A stretch of 38,971 bases of DNA from an uncultured Microcaldota archaeon (GTDB taxonomy: Archaea > Micrarchaeota > Micrarchaeia > Anstonellales > Bilamarchaeaceae): contig CAILMU010000240.1 of assembly GCA_903835325.1 (NCBI GenBank), forward strand, positions 1-38,971, in the 5' to 3' direction. Shown here in pieces: positions 7,830 through 14,887 of the stretch. The notes beneath the pieces were generated by a model. It did not search any database. It had not been told where the DNA came from and worked only from the letters and a program-made list of their open reading frames with translations. The position numbers and the translations under genes are program-made. Positions within the stretch are counted from its first letter, which is position 1, and every line of letters starts with the position of its first letter.

Positions 7830-8654
7830 TCAGAACAGCGTGTCCTTTATCTCCTCAGATGTCGTCGGCGCGAAGAAGTCCCAGTCGAAGCAGTGTATCA
7901 TCTCAAGGTCGGTCAGTTCCCTGATGTCGCATCCTAAGGAACTCGAAAGTATCGTCTTCAGCTCCTTGGCCTGCCTCGAGACCCTGCTCGTCGCCTCATC
8001 CCGCGTCAAACCGAATGCCGTCGTTGATGCGAAAGCGATTATCTCGACCGGCCTCTCGCCCTGCGTTATCCTTTCCAGAAGCCTGTTCCAGTAGGCGAGC
8101 TCGCGGTCCATGCGCATAGCTTCGTCAGGGGCGATTCGCGCCTCCTTGGATTTCTTCGTCTCGACGATGCTGCGCTTGGTTTTGATGTCATCGATATGGC
8201 CGGAGAGGTCGAGGGTGCTTATCATGAAGCTTATCTTCACGATGTATTTGAGGGAGCTCACAGCCTTCTCGAAGGATTCGAACATCAGGCGCTTCTCCTC
8301 CTGGTCTTTATCCATGGAGCTCTCGTAGAAATTTATCTCCAGGAATTTGGTCGCGTAATACCCCTCGTTAGTCTTGCGGATGATATAATCGCGCGATGGC
8401 GGGATTTCGTAGCCTGCATGCATCTCGACGATGTTGGTCGCTTTTGTTATGGCCGGCATTATCAGGTAGCCGTATTTCCAGAAAGCAAGGCTCACCGTGA
8501 AGCAGACGGCCCCGATCACAGGCCAGAGCGGGTTCCCGTAGAAGAGCGATAGGATTATGCAAAGCACGCCGCCGACCAGGGCGGCAACGGTGATAACGCG
8601 ATTCAGCAGCATATTGATCACATTCGATGCTTGCCAGATAAACCATGCAAGCAT
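7830..8654 (-). CDS. Two-TM protein resembling PrgI/VirB3 fused to a VirB4 N-domain
   Basis: 274 residues. Two membrane segments lie at about 18-40 and 44-66, a layout like PrgI/VirB3 proteins. The rest is cytoplasmic and follows the order seen in the N-domain of VirB4/TraC ATPases: an FESFEKAVSSLKYIVKISF strand-helix unit, a long charged helical part, AYWNRLLERI, a VEIIAFAST strand, then REAKELKTIL-like helix (RQAKELKTILSSSLGCD) and LTDLEM. It has no P-loop of its own. It is the second gene of an operon, 13 bases after the VirB6-like gene. The likeliest reading is the inner-membrane anchor and N-domain of a split VirB4, whose motor is encoded at 2840-4306. The assignment rests on pattern and context, not on a search. 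Confidence 0.6.
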   Translation of the reverse strand: MLAWFIWQASNVINMLLNRVITVAALVGGVLCIILSLFYGNPLWPVIGAVCFTVSLAFWKYGYLIMPAITKATNIVEMHAGYEIPPSRDYIIRKTNEGYYATKFLEINFYESSMDKDQEEKRLMFESFEKAVSSLKYIVKISFMISTLDLSGHIDDIKTKRSIVETKKSKEARIAPDEAMRMDRELAYWNRLLERITQGERPVEIIAFASTTAFGLTRDEATSRVSRQAKELKTILSSSLGCDIRELTDLEMIHCFDWDFFAPTTSEEIKDTLF

Positions 8655-8667
8655 TATAAAACATCAG

Positions 8668-9693
8668 TCAAATCTGCGCCATTGTCCTAAGGCCTATCTC
8701 GCTTCCTAAGAGCGAGCTCAGCTCTTTCACGAAGACGGCTGTGACCAGGAGCGAGAATATTGGCGCAACCACCGAATAGAGGAGCGATTGGGAGATCGCA
8801 TCGGAATCTGCTTTCGATATGTAAGTGAGGTCGCCGCTGAGGTCTGTAGTCGTATTGTTACCAATTCCGGCAGTGAGGTTGAAGCATCTGGAGCCGTTGG
8901 AGATATTGGCTATGTTGTTGGAGCACCTTCCGCTCATGACATCCAATTTCCCTGCCAATGCATAATTGTCATTGAGGTCCACGACAGGGACCGGGGAATA
9001 GTACGTGTTGTTGTCGAATGCCTGCATGGCCGCCGTCGCGTTGTTTATCCCCGGGGTCGGGTCGGGGAATATCAGGACGAAAGTCGGGTAGAAGAGATAG
9101 AGGCCTATAGCCAGGCCGATCAGGAAACCTCCGACCTTGCGAGTCGCGAACAATGTACGCAGGATGAGGCCTGTCGGGAAAAGAATCCCCAGGACGCTCG
9201 CGCTGATGAACGCAGTCGTCTGCACGTTCAGCGAGACGAGTATCATGGTGAGGTTGAGCAATAAGAGCTGGACGGAAAGCGCCCCGGATATCGAAGAGAG
9301 GCTCGCCATCGGAAGTATGGTGAATGCGCCGAAATTCAATGAGAGCCCCTGGTAGTAGGTGAGCGTCCCCAGGAGGCGCATGAGCTCCTCGAGCATCGAT
9401 AGGAGCGCAGTATTGACATTGGTGAGCGAGCAAAGGAGCTGGGCAGCGACGCTCGTCGCGCTGCATCCTTCGGTCACCAAGGACGAGCTGACTGAAGCGA
9501 CCAGGGCCACAATCGCGGCAAACGAGCCGATGATGGCGGCATTGACGATGGATTGGATGAGCTCCTCTATGCCGAACTGCTCTATCCGCTTGTAACCGAA
9601 AGCGCGGCCTAAACCTATCAGGATCCCTGCAAGGACGATAGATGCCGTGACCACGATCACAGCGATGCCCATGCCGGCGAAATCTTCTGCCAT
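8668..9693 (-). CDS. Polytopic membrane protein, VirB6/TrbL/CedA-like
   Basis: 341 residues with about seven hydrophobic segments (roughly 8-30, 48-72, 80-110, 122-152, 158-180, 187-210, 303-323). A polar loop at about 211-300 contains Cys257 and Cys270 and around seven Asn-x-Ser/Thr sequons (Asn218, 228, 263, 266, 272, 279, 280), so it is probably outside the cell and glycosylated. Size, Ala/Ser/Leu-rich segments and pairing with a PrgI/VirB4-N-like gene fit the VirB6/TrbL channel family of type IV secretion and CedA of archaeal DNA import. A TATA box 27 bases upstream starts a leaderless operon with 7830-8654. An unrelated transporter remains possible because this family is poorly conserved. 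Confidence 0.6.
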   Translation of the reverse strand: MAEDFAGMGIAVIVVTASIVLAGILIGLGRAFGYKRIEQFGIEELIQSIVNAAIIGSFAAIVALVASVSSSLVTEGCSATSVAAQLLCSLTNVNTALLSMLEELMRLLGTLTYYQGLSLNFGAFTILPMASLSSISGALSVQLLLLNLTMILVSLNVQTTAFISASVLGILFPTGLILRTLFATRKVGGFLIGLAIGLYLFYPTFVLIFPDPTPGINNATAAMQAFDNNTYYSPVPVVDLNDNYALAGKLDVMSGRCSNNIANISNGSRCFNLTAGIGNNTTTDLSGDLTYISKADSDAISQSLLYSVVAPIFSLLVTAVFVKELSSLLGSEIGLRTMAQI

Positions 9694-9714
9694 CCGGATT
9701 GGATAGAAGTCCTA

Positions 9715-9727
9715 ACATTATATATGT
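9715..9727 (-). promoter_or_regulatory. TATA box of the VirB6-like operon
   Basis: The minus strand reads ACATATATAATGT, centred about 27 bases before ATG 9693, giving a leaderless two-gene transcript. Confidence 0.55.
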
Positions 9728-9813
9728 TGTGTTTCGCTTCCGCTCCGGGTATTGGAAAGAAGGATGAAAAGCGCGGGTTTCGGCGGTTTCTGCCTGATGC
9801 CGGGTGCGCCTAT

Positions 9814-10389
9814 TCATACCGGGGCCGCGGCAAGGCCGGCTGCAGCCGGACCAAGGATGGCTGCGAGCGCGAAGACTATGACCACTGCCAGCAATATCGG
9901 TATAACGACGATAGCTATCACCGCTTTCCATACCGGCATCTGGTGTATCCTGGCCGAACCGACCACTATGTTGTAGAGGCCGAGGAGCGAGGGGAGGATG
10001 CCGATGTACGGCAGGGAGCCGAAGATGAAAGAGGGCGTTCCGGCATAGACGAACACCTGGACGCTTTTCTGGAAATCCGCCTTTCCTCCGAGTATCTTCA
10101 GGAGGACGAATTCGACTCCGAATCCGATATACTGGAGCGGGATCCCGATGAGGAAGACTGCCGGGAGGCTGATGGCCACCGCGGAAACAGCGCCCGGGAT
10201 GTCTGCCTTGCTGCTCAATGCGATGGCGGTGAATCCGAGCATCATGACCGGGATGCTCAGGACCATGCAGATTAGCAGATATAGGAAAGAGTCTGTGTAG
10301 TTTCCGTCTTTCACCATCTCATCGAAGCGCTTCTCCGGGACTATCCAGAGGGTGGTCTTTATCCTCTCAAGAATCTTGTTCATGTCCAT
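9814..10389 (-). CDS. Yip1-family membrane protein
   Basis: 191 residues with about five membrane segments. The short cytoplasmic N-terminus (ILERIKTTLWIVPEKRFDEM) followed by hydrophobic helices, a VYAGTPSFIFGSLPYIG segment and LLGLYNIVVGSARIHQM is the usual Yip1 layout, including the G-x-P and LY-x-I-V-x-G pattern. Function in prokaryotes is unknown. The C-terminus is an Ala/Leu-rich helix. A GAGG lies about 9 bases before the ATG at 10389, and a TATA-like TTTTGAATATAG lies near 10415-10430, so it is expressed on its own with a leader. It sits just upstream of the VirB6-like operon, but a joint role is only suggested by position. Confidence 0.7.
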   Translation of the reverse strand: MDMNKILERIKTTLWIVPEKRFDEMVKDGNYTDSFLYLLICMVLSIPVMMLGFTAIALSSKADIPGAVSAVAISLPAVFLIGIPLQYIGFGVEFVLLKILGGKADFQKSVQVFVYAGTPSFIFGSLPYIGILPSLLGLYNIVVGSARIHQMPVWKAVIAIVVIPILLAVVIVFALAAILGPAAAGLAAAPV

Positions 10390-10457
10390 GATAAAACCTC
10401 TTCATTCGATATCGAGCACTATATTCAAAAGGTTGCCTTCGTCAGGTCCTGAGCCGG

Positions 10458-10527
10458 TTGCAGACCACCTTGCAAGGGCAGAAACTGCCCACGCGGCCGT
10501 GGTGTGCGGATGCCCGCGTGACCTTGT
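10458..10527. ncRNA. Structured GC-rich intergenic element (candidate RNA)
   Basis: The 197-base gap between the PHP gene and the Yip1 gene holds a compact set of inverted repeats. GGGCAG-AAA-CTGCCC at 10476-10490 is a perfect 6-bp hairpin. CACGCGG (10490-10496) pairs with CCGCGTG (10514-10520), or alternatively CCACG (10489-10493) pairs with CGTGG (10498-10502). CAAGG (10473-10477) can close the set with CCTTG (10522-10526). It fits no RNA family I recognise; strand is undecided. Confidence 0.22.
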
Positions 10528-10586
10528 GCTCCGAAAGAAGATATGGAAGGGCATTAGAGACTGGAAGACAATTTGCTGCAACCTAA

Positions 10587-11258
10587 TCAGGCTCCTTTGA
10601 GTTTCCGCGAGATCTTGCGCACAATCGATATGGCCTTCGTTGTGCCCCGGACATAGAACGGGGCCGGATGCCGGACTAGGCGGGTCGAGCGTGATTTCAA
10701 GGCTCTTAGAAGGGCTTTCGGGTCATCCAGCCCGGATGCTTCCAGGGACGGGATCTCCGTATATGTCTTGCCGAACTCGAAGAGGAAATGCGAGTCCGAG
10801 CCGGCAGCGATCGGAATCCTGCTTTTCTCCGCGAAGGCTTCTGCTTTCTGGTTATATGATTGGAGGACGCAACGGGCATTGAAGGCTTCCACGATATCGA
10901 TCTTCTTCCACAGCGCCTTCGGCGGTTCCCCAGCCCCTTTCCGGGTGATATCGAACATGTGCGGGAGATAGCTGAGGCCGCCTTGGCCATGGATCAAATC
11001 GAGGGCTTCGGAAAAGGGCGTTTTCTTTTTGATTGCTTCGCTGAGGTAAAGGCCGATAAGGTCGCCGCGCTCAGTCAATATCTCTTCGGCAGGGATGAAC
11101 GGCGCGCCGAGCGCCTGCATCTTCGCGTGGGCAGCGGTCGTGTTGTGGTCGCAGATTGCCGGGATGATTTTGAGCCTCTCCGACATCGAGGCGAGGTGCC
11201 GGGGCTCTATCATGGAATCGATGGAATCCCGGGTATGCACGTGGAAATCTATTTTCAC
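10587..11258 (-). CDS. PHP-domain phosphoesterase
   Basis: 223 residues opening with the PHP metal-binding motif DFHVHT (4-9; His6, His8), then CDHN (about 36-39), PAEEIL, LPHMF, and GSDSHF near 152-157, which together supply the His/Asp/Glu ligands of a trinuclear metal site. PHP proteins hydrolyse phosphate esters of sugars, nucleotides or DNA ends. The substrate is not evident. The start codon is GTG. A TATA-like CCTATATGCC lies about 28 bases upstream, so it may have its own leaderless transcript as well as read-through from the upstream genes. The tail from about residue 198 (FYVRGTTKAISIVRKI) is basic. Confidence 0.82.
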   Translation of the reverse strand: MKIDFHVHTRDSIDSMIEPRHLASMSERLKIIPAICDHNTTAAHAKMQALGAPFIPAEEILTERGDLIGLYLSEAIKKKTPFSEALDLIHGQGGLSYLPHMFDITRKGAGEPPKALWKKIDIVEAFNARCVLQSYNQKAEAFAEKSRIPIAAGSDSHFLFEFGKTYTEIPSLEASGLDDPKALLRALKSRSTRLVRHPAPFYVRGTTKAISIVRKISRKLKGA

Positions 11259-11301
11259 AATTTTCTACCAGAGAGGATATCGGCATATAGGATTATAATT
11301 C

Positions 11302-11637
11302 TCATACGAGGGCGTGGGCGTCGTCCAAAACAGCCATCAGCTTCCTTGCAAGGGCGTGCGCTTCTGTCTTCCCGAGGCGCTTTCCGCCTTCGCCCGGCTT
11401 CATCATGACCCTGCCGCTCGCATAGACGCTGAGCACGCATCCGTCGACCTTTGCGATCAATACTGCCTGGAGGGAAGCGCCCACCATGCCGATTGCCGAG
11501 AGCGCCGGTTCCGCCTTCTTGAGGTCTATCTTCCTGCCTTTCAGGTAGATCTCGAATCCGCCTGCGCTCGAGCAGGGTTCGACGATGTAGAAATTGTCCG
11601 GGGCAGATGTTCCGGTTGTTTTGTTTGATTCATTCAT
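11302..11637 (-). CDS. Hypothetical 111-aa protein following the ThiF-like gene
   Basis: I do not recognise this protein. I chose ATG 11637 (MNESNK), which overlaps the stop of the ThiF-like gene (11634) in an ATGA junction; longer frames would run far into that gene. The core has an alternating strand pattern (NFYIVEPCSS, GGFEIYLKGRKI, QAVLIAKVDGCVLSVYASG) followed by a helix (TEAHALARKLMAVLDD). The strand-then-SGR-then-helix order is vaguely like one half of a TBP fold, but that is weak. It lacks a C-terminal Gly-Gly, so it is unlikely to be a ubiquitin-like substrate of the adjacent enzyme. Translation is coupled to that enzyme. Confidence 0.65.
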   Translation of the reverse strand: MNESNKTTGTSAPDNFYIVEPCSSAGGFEIYLKGRKIDLKKAEPALSAIGMVGASLQAVLIAKVDGCVLSVYASGRVMMKPGEGGKRLGKTEAHALARKLMAVLDDAHALV

Positions 11638-12374
11638 CCCAGTTCGGCCCTCCAGAACGGGTTTTCCCGCGCCAAATCGAAGAATATGGCTTGCGGCGCT
11701 TTTGTGTGGGGTTTCTTGAGGAGCGCGTTCACCGCCTGCGACGCCGCGAGGCTTCCGGCGATCATCGCTGCCGGGCAGATTATCGAGGCGCATTTCCTAT
11801 ATCGCTCCAGCCCGAGCGCGCTTGATTTGGAGTTTGGGAGCTGGAACGCCTTGCGGAAAGGGTAGTCATTGAAGACCGTCACGATGCCGCGCGTGCCTTG
11901 GGCGGAACAGAAGACGTATGGGAGGGAGGCGGTGCGGGCTTTTCCCGCGGCGAGATGCTTGGTCTCGATATTGTCTGAGCCATCAAGAACGATATCGGCT
12001 TCCGTGAGCTTCGAACCCTTTGTGAAGCGCCCTTTGATTACGAGATGCGCAAAGGCGTTTATCATATCCGCACGCGAGCGCGCGGAATCTGTTTTCAACC
12101 GATCGATATTCTTATCCACTGCCAGGATCTGGCGGTTGAAATCCGAGAGGGCTGTGCGGTCATCCTCGAAAACCATGAAGCGCTCCGCCCCCATCCTCAG
12201 CAGGCTCTCCAGCATATATCCGCCTGTGCCGCCGAGGCCGATTATGGCGAAACAGGCCCGCCGGACCCTCTCCTGCTCCCTGGTCCTTAATGGGTTGCGC
12301 TGGAATTTCTGGGAATAGACCGCCCGCGCGCCGAGCGCGCATTCAGAGGCTGCCGAAGTCGCGCGGTTTGTCAT
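11634..12374 (-). CDS. ThiF/HesA/MoeB-family adenylyltransferase-like protein
   Basis: 246 residues. The Rossmann loop GLGGTGG (46-52), DFNRQ (78-82) and DGSDN (131-135) are the ATP and adenylate-binding landmarks of E1-like enzymes, which activate the C-terminus of sulfur carriers or ubiquitin-like proteins. VYSQKFQRN near residue 20 resembles the YSRQ segment at the start of the family. Cys195 and Cys200 (KCASIICP) are near the usual catalytic or zinc-binding region, but the two CxxC zinc pairs of MoeB are missing. The ATG at 12374 lies 32 bases inside the K+ channel gene, so the two genes overlap. No sulfur-carrier gene with a Gly-Gly end is seen nearby, so the partner is unknown. Confidence 0.82.
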   Translation of the reverse strand: MTNRATSAASECALGARAVYSQKFQRNPLRTREQERVRRACFAIIGLGGTGGYMLESLLRMGAERFMVFEDDRTALSDFNRQILAVDKNIDRLKTDSARSRADMINAFAHLVIKGRFTKGSKLTEADIVLDGSDNIETKHLAAGKARTASLPYVFCSAQGTRGIVTVFNDYPFRKAFQLPNSKSSALGLERYRKCASIICPAAMIAGSLAASQAVNALLKKPHTKAPQAIFFDLARENPFWRAELG

Positions 12375-12819
12375 CGCGTTTCTCGCCCCTCTGTTTCACC
12401 GCGGCCGTCTTTTCTTCTTTTGGCGGCTCGGACATCTCGATCTTGCTTCGGATCTTGTTTATCTCCGACTTCGCCACAACCCCTGTGTGCAGGGATGTCA
12501 GGTTCCGCAGGACCTCTATCCTGCGCCGCACGTAGGGGTCTATCTTGCGCTCCCTGAACTGGCCGATATGCGTGAGGTGGTAGAAGAATATGGATACGCC
12601 GCTGAAGACGAGCACCACAGTGAATATCTTGCCCAGGGCGGTCTTTGGATACACGTCCCCGTAGCCCACGGTCGTTATGGAGACAGATGTGAAGTAGAAC
12701 GCATCCACGAGGCTGAAGCCCTCGAAATGCATGTAGAATGGTATCGCTATGATATACAGGATCACGATGAGCATGACCGCGTTCATCAATCCTTTGACCA
12801 CTGGGTCTGATGTATCCAT
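12343..12819 (-). CDS. Two-TM potassium channel
   Basis: 158 residues: a first membrane helix at about 9-28, a pore helix, the selectivity filter TTVGYGD (near residues 48-54), and a second helix (IFTVVLVFSGVSIFFYHL). The cytoplasmic tail (about 85-158) is charged and has no room for an RCK/TrkA-N nucleotide-binding domain, so gating must differ from MthK. The chosen ATG 12819 (MDTSDP) has a TATA box AATATAAATCCC centred about 29 bases upstream, which rules against the 55-residue upstream extension that would run into the antiporter gene. It overlaps the ThiF-like gene by 32 bases. Confidence 0.86.
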   Translation of the reverse strand: MDTSDPVVKGLMNAVMLIVILYIIAIPFYMHFEGFSLVDAFYFTSVSITTVGYGDVYPKTALGKIFTVVLVFSGVSIFFYHLTHIGQFRERKIDPYVRRRIEVLRNLTSLHTGVVAKSEINKIRSKIEMSEPPKEEKTAAVKQRGEKRDDKPRDFGSL

Positions 12820-12840
12820 GATTAGGATATTGATGGTGCC

Positions 12841-12852
12841 GGGATTTATATT
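12841..12852 (-). promoter_or_regulatory. TATA box of the K+ channel operon
   Basis: The minus strand reads AATATAAATCCC, centred about 29 bases before ATG 12819. This sets the start and makes the channel, ThiF-like and 111-aa genes one leaderless transcript. Confidence 0.5.
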
Positions 12853-12922
12853 ATTTTGTAAACAGCCGGTTTGGGGGGAACGGATAGATGCTGCCGTTCC
12901 TTCGTTGCCACGGCGCGCTCTA

Positions 12923-14770
12923 TTACTGCCCGCCGTTACCGGCGTGCCTATGCCTTCCGTTCCTTTTCGTCCTGCTATCATCATCGTCGCCGCGCGACCG
13001 GTCGTTCCGCTTCCCCACGACCACAGCGTCGTCGCGCGATATCATTATCTCGCTCCGGAGAAGGCTGATGCCGTGCGTCTCGTTGAGGAAGAATCCCAAG
13101 GATGCTGCGCGTATCGCGCTCCAGAAGAAGAATATCGAAAAAGCAGCGAAGATGAGCGCGAGCCAGTTGAACTGCGGGGGGAGCAGCATGAAATTCACTA
13201 TCAGGTTGAACGTGGCGAAGACAACGAAGAAAAGCGAGGATATCAAGATATTGCGCAATATCGCCCCCTTGCTCGTCTGCGGGGTCGTCCTGGAGAAGAT
13301 GGATGAGAGCGCGTCGAAAAGCCTTTTCACAGAAAGGAGTATCCTGGCTATAGGTATCAGGGACAGGGCCGAAAGCACGGCCAGGAGGGCCAGATCAGCC
13401 GGCATGGCGTTCCCTAAAATATCCATCTGGAAGCCGAGGTAATTCCGGCCCATCCAGAAGAACATCGTCGCTCCGGCAAGATATAGGACATCCACGGTTA
13501 TCCTGTTGACTTCATGGAGGAGCACCTTGTGGAAATATCCTTTCGGCTCGAACGCGCTCACGACGTTGCGGAAATAACCGGACGCATCCGTGAAGCGCTG
13601 GATGAAGCGGATGGGGAGCATCTTGCGGATGCCGACATAGAGGCGCTCTGCGCTATCCAGAGAGAGCGAAGAGACCAGCGATGTGACGAGCACGCCTGCG
13701 GAGACCAGGCCGACGAGGTCGATCCCGGTGAGGCCCGCGCCTTCTTTTGCGATAAGGAGCGAGAATTCGCCGAGGGGTATCATGGCCAGGCCGGCGAATA
13801 TCGAGGAGCGGCCGCTCGCGGTCGTCAGGAAGAAGGTCACTGATGTCGCGAGGAACACGAGGATGATGAAGCTCAGGATGATGAGAGCTGATGGCAGGGC
13901 CGAGACCAAAATGGCGCCGGGCATGACAAGCATCCCGACGGAGAGGAAGAAGAACGACGAGAACACCACGCTGAAGGGGCGGATGGAGCGCTCGAACTCG
14001 CGCCCGTTCGGAAGCGCGGATATCAGGCTCCCTGCCAGGAAGGCGCCGATAGCCGGGGTGAAGCCCAGGAGCGAAGCAAGCGCGCTCATGCCGATGCAAA
14101 GGATGGATGCGAAAAGGATGAGCGTGTCATCCGCCTGGTAGCGGAAGAAGACGGTCGAGAAGTCCTTGAGGAATTTCAGGAGGATGATGTATGTGAAGAC
14201 AAGGATTCCTATCGCGATGATTATCGAGCTGAGGTATCCGTCTCCTGCATGGAGGCCGTTCCGCAGGTTCGAGAAGAATGTGAGCATGAAGATGGCGACC
14301 ACATCCTCGATTATCAGTATCGTGACGAGGACCGGGACCTCGGGGCGCTCTATCAATTTCTTCTGCTCCAGTATCTTCATCATTATCGCTGTGCTGCTCA
14401 TGGAGAATGTCGCCGCGATGAAAAGCGAGGTTATGAAATCGAAGCCGAGGAGCACGGCCACTTCATGCATCAGGATGAAGAGCATCACCATCAGGACCAT
14501 GCTGCTTATGACCGCCCGCAGTCCGCTGGAGAGGAGCTTTGTGACGCTGAATTCGAGCCCTATCATGAAGAGGAGGAGGACAGCGCCGATATCGGAGTAT
14601 GTTCCGATAGCCCCGGGATTCACCAGGTCCAGCATGTTGGGCCCTATCAGCATGCCGACAATCAAAAGGCCGGCCACAGGGGGTATCCTGAATCGCACTG
14701 ATAGGATGCCGCTGATGGCTGAGAAAAGCAGGACCAACACAAGGTCCGCTATGCCGCTGATGGGTTCCAT
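12923..14770 (-). CDS. CPA2-family cation:proton antiporter (KefB/NapA-like)
   Basis: 615 residues. The first 385 or so form the sodium/hydrogen exchanger domain with many membrane helices: RIPPVAGLLIVGMLIGP (30-46), LLFMIGLEF (68-76), FSMSSTAIMMKIL and the FTPAIGAFLAGSLIS stretch. It moves K+ or Na+ against protons. Instead of the usual cytoplasmic RCK/TrkA-N domain, the C-terminal part (about 415-590) contains four more hydrophobic segments, then a basic tail. The gene is divergent from the aCPSF2-like gene and lies upstream of the K+ channel. A 15-base palindrome and an AGTAAACG TATA-like stretch lie 25-50 bases before its ATG. Confidence 0.85.
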   Translation of the reverse strand: MEPISGIADLVLVLLFSAISGILSVRFRIPPVAGLLIVGMLIGPNMLDLVNPGAIGTYSDIGAVLLLFMIGLEFSVTKLLSSGLRAVISSMVLMVMLFILMHEVAVLLGFDFITSLFIAATFSMSSTAIMMKILEQKKLIERPEVPVLVTILIIEDVVAIFMLTFFSNLRNGLHAGDGYLSSIIIAIGILVFTYIILLKFLKDFSTVFFRYQADDTLILFASILCIGMSALASLLGFTPAIGAFLAGSLISALPNGREFERSIRPFSVVFSSFFFLSVGMLVMPGAILVSALPSALIILSFIILVFLATSVTFFLTTASGRSSIFAGLAMIPLGEFSLLIAKEGAGLTGIDLVGLVSAGVLVTSLVSSLSLDSAERLYVGIRKMLPIRFIQRFTDASGYFRNVVSAFEPKGYFHKVLLHEVNRITVDVLYLAGATMFFWMGRNYLGFQMDILGNAMPADLALLAVLSALSLIPIARILLSVKRLFDALSSIFSRTTPQTSKGAILRNILISSLFFVVFATFNLIVNFMLLPPQFNWLALIFAAFSIFFFWSAIRAASLGFFLNETHGISLLRSEIMISRDDAVVVGKRNDRSRGDDDDSRTKRNGRHRHAGNGGQ

Positions 14771-14805
14771 CCTGGGATAAACCTGCCGACTCGTTTACTG
14801 TATCT

Positions 14806-14820
14806 CGATCGGTTCGATCG
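14806..14820. promoter_or_regulatory. 15-bp palindrome, candidate operator
   Basis: CGATCG-GTT-CGATCG lies between the divergent antiporter and aCPSF2-like genes, 36-50 bases before the antiporter ATG. Position just upstream of the TATA-like region would suit an activator or repressor site. No second copy was noticed in the window. Confidence 0.3.
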
Positions 14821-14851
14821 TGCTTGGGAGTATATCGGTTTCCTAACAATC

Positions 14852-14862
14852 AATATATTAAA
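14852..14862 (+). promoter_or_regulatory. TATA box of the aCPSF2-like gene
   Basis: AATATATTAAA is centred about 30 bases before ATG 14888. This places the transcript start at or just before that ATG and argues against an upstream TTG start at 14867. Confidence 0.5.
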
Positions 14863-14887
14863 AACCTTGCATGCGAGGTGCACACGA

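Noticed and set aside
9724..10275. 183-aa plus-strand open frame
   Set aside because: It is antisense to the Yip1-family gene and rich in Arg/Asp/Tyr in a way typical of shadow frames.
11302..11637. Ubiquitin-like or sulfur-carrier protein for the ThiF-like enzyme
   Set aside because: The C-terminus is HALV with no Gly-Gly and the fold pattern is not clearly ubiquitin-like.
12820..12984. N-terminal extension of the K+ channel
   Set aside because: It overlaps the antiporter end, has low-complexity shadow-like content and lies upstream of the TATA box that fits ATG 12819.
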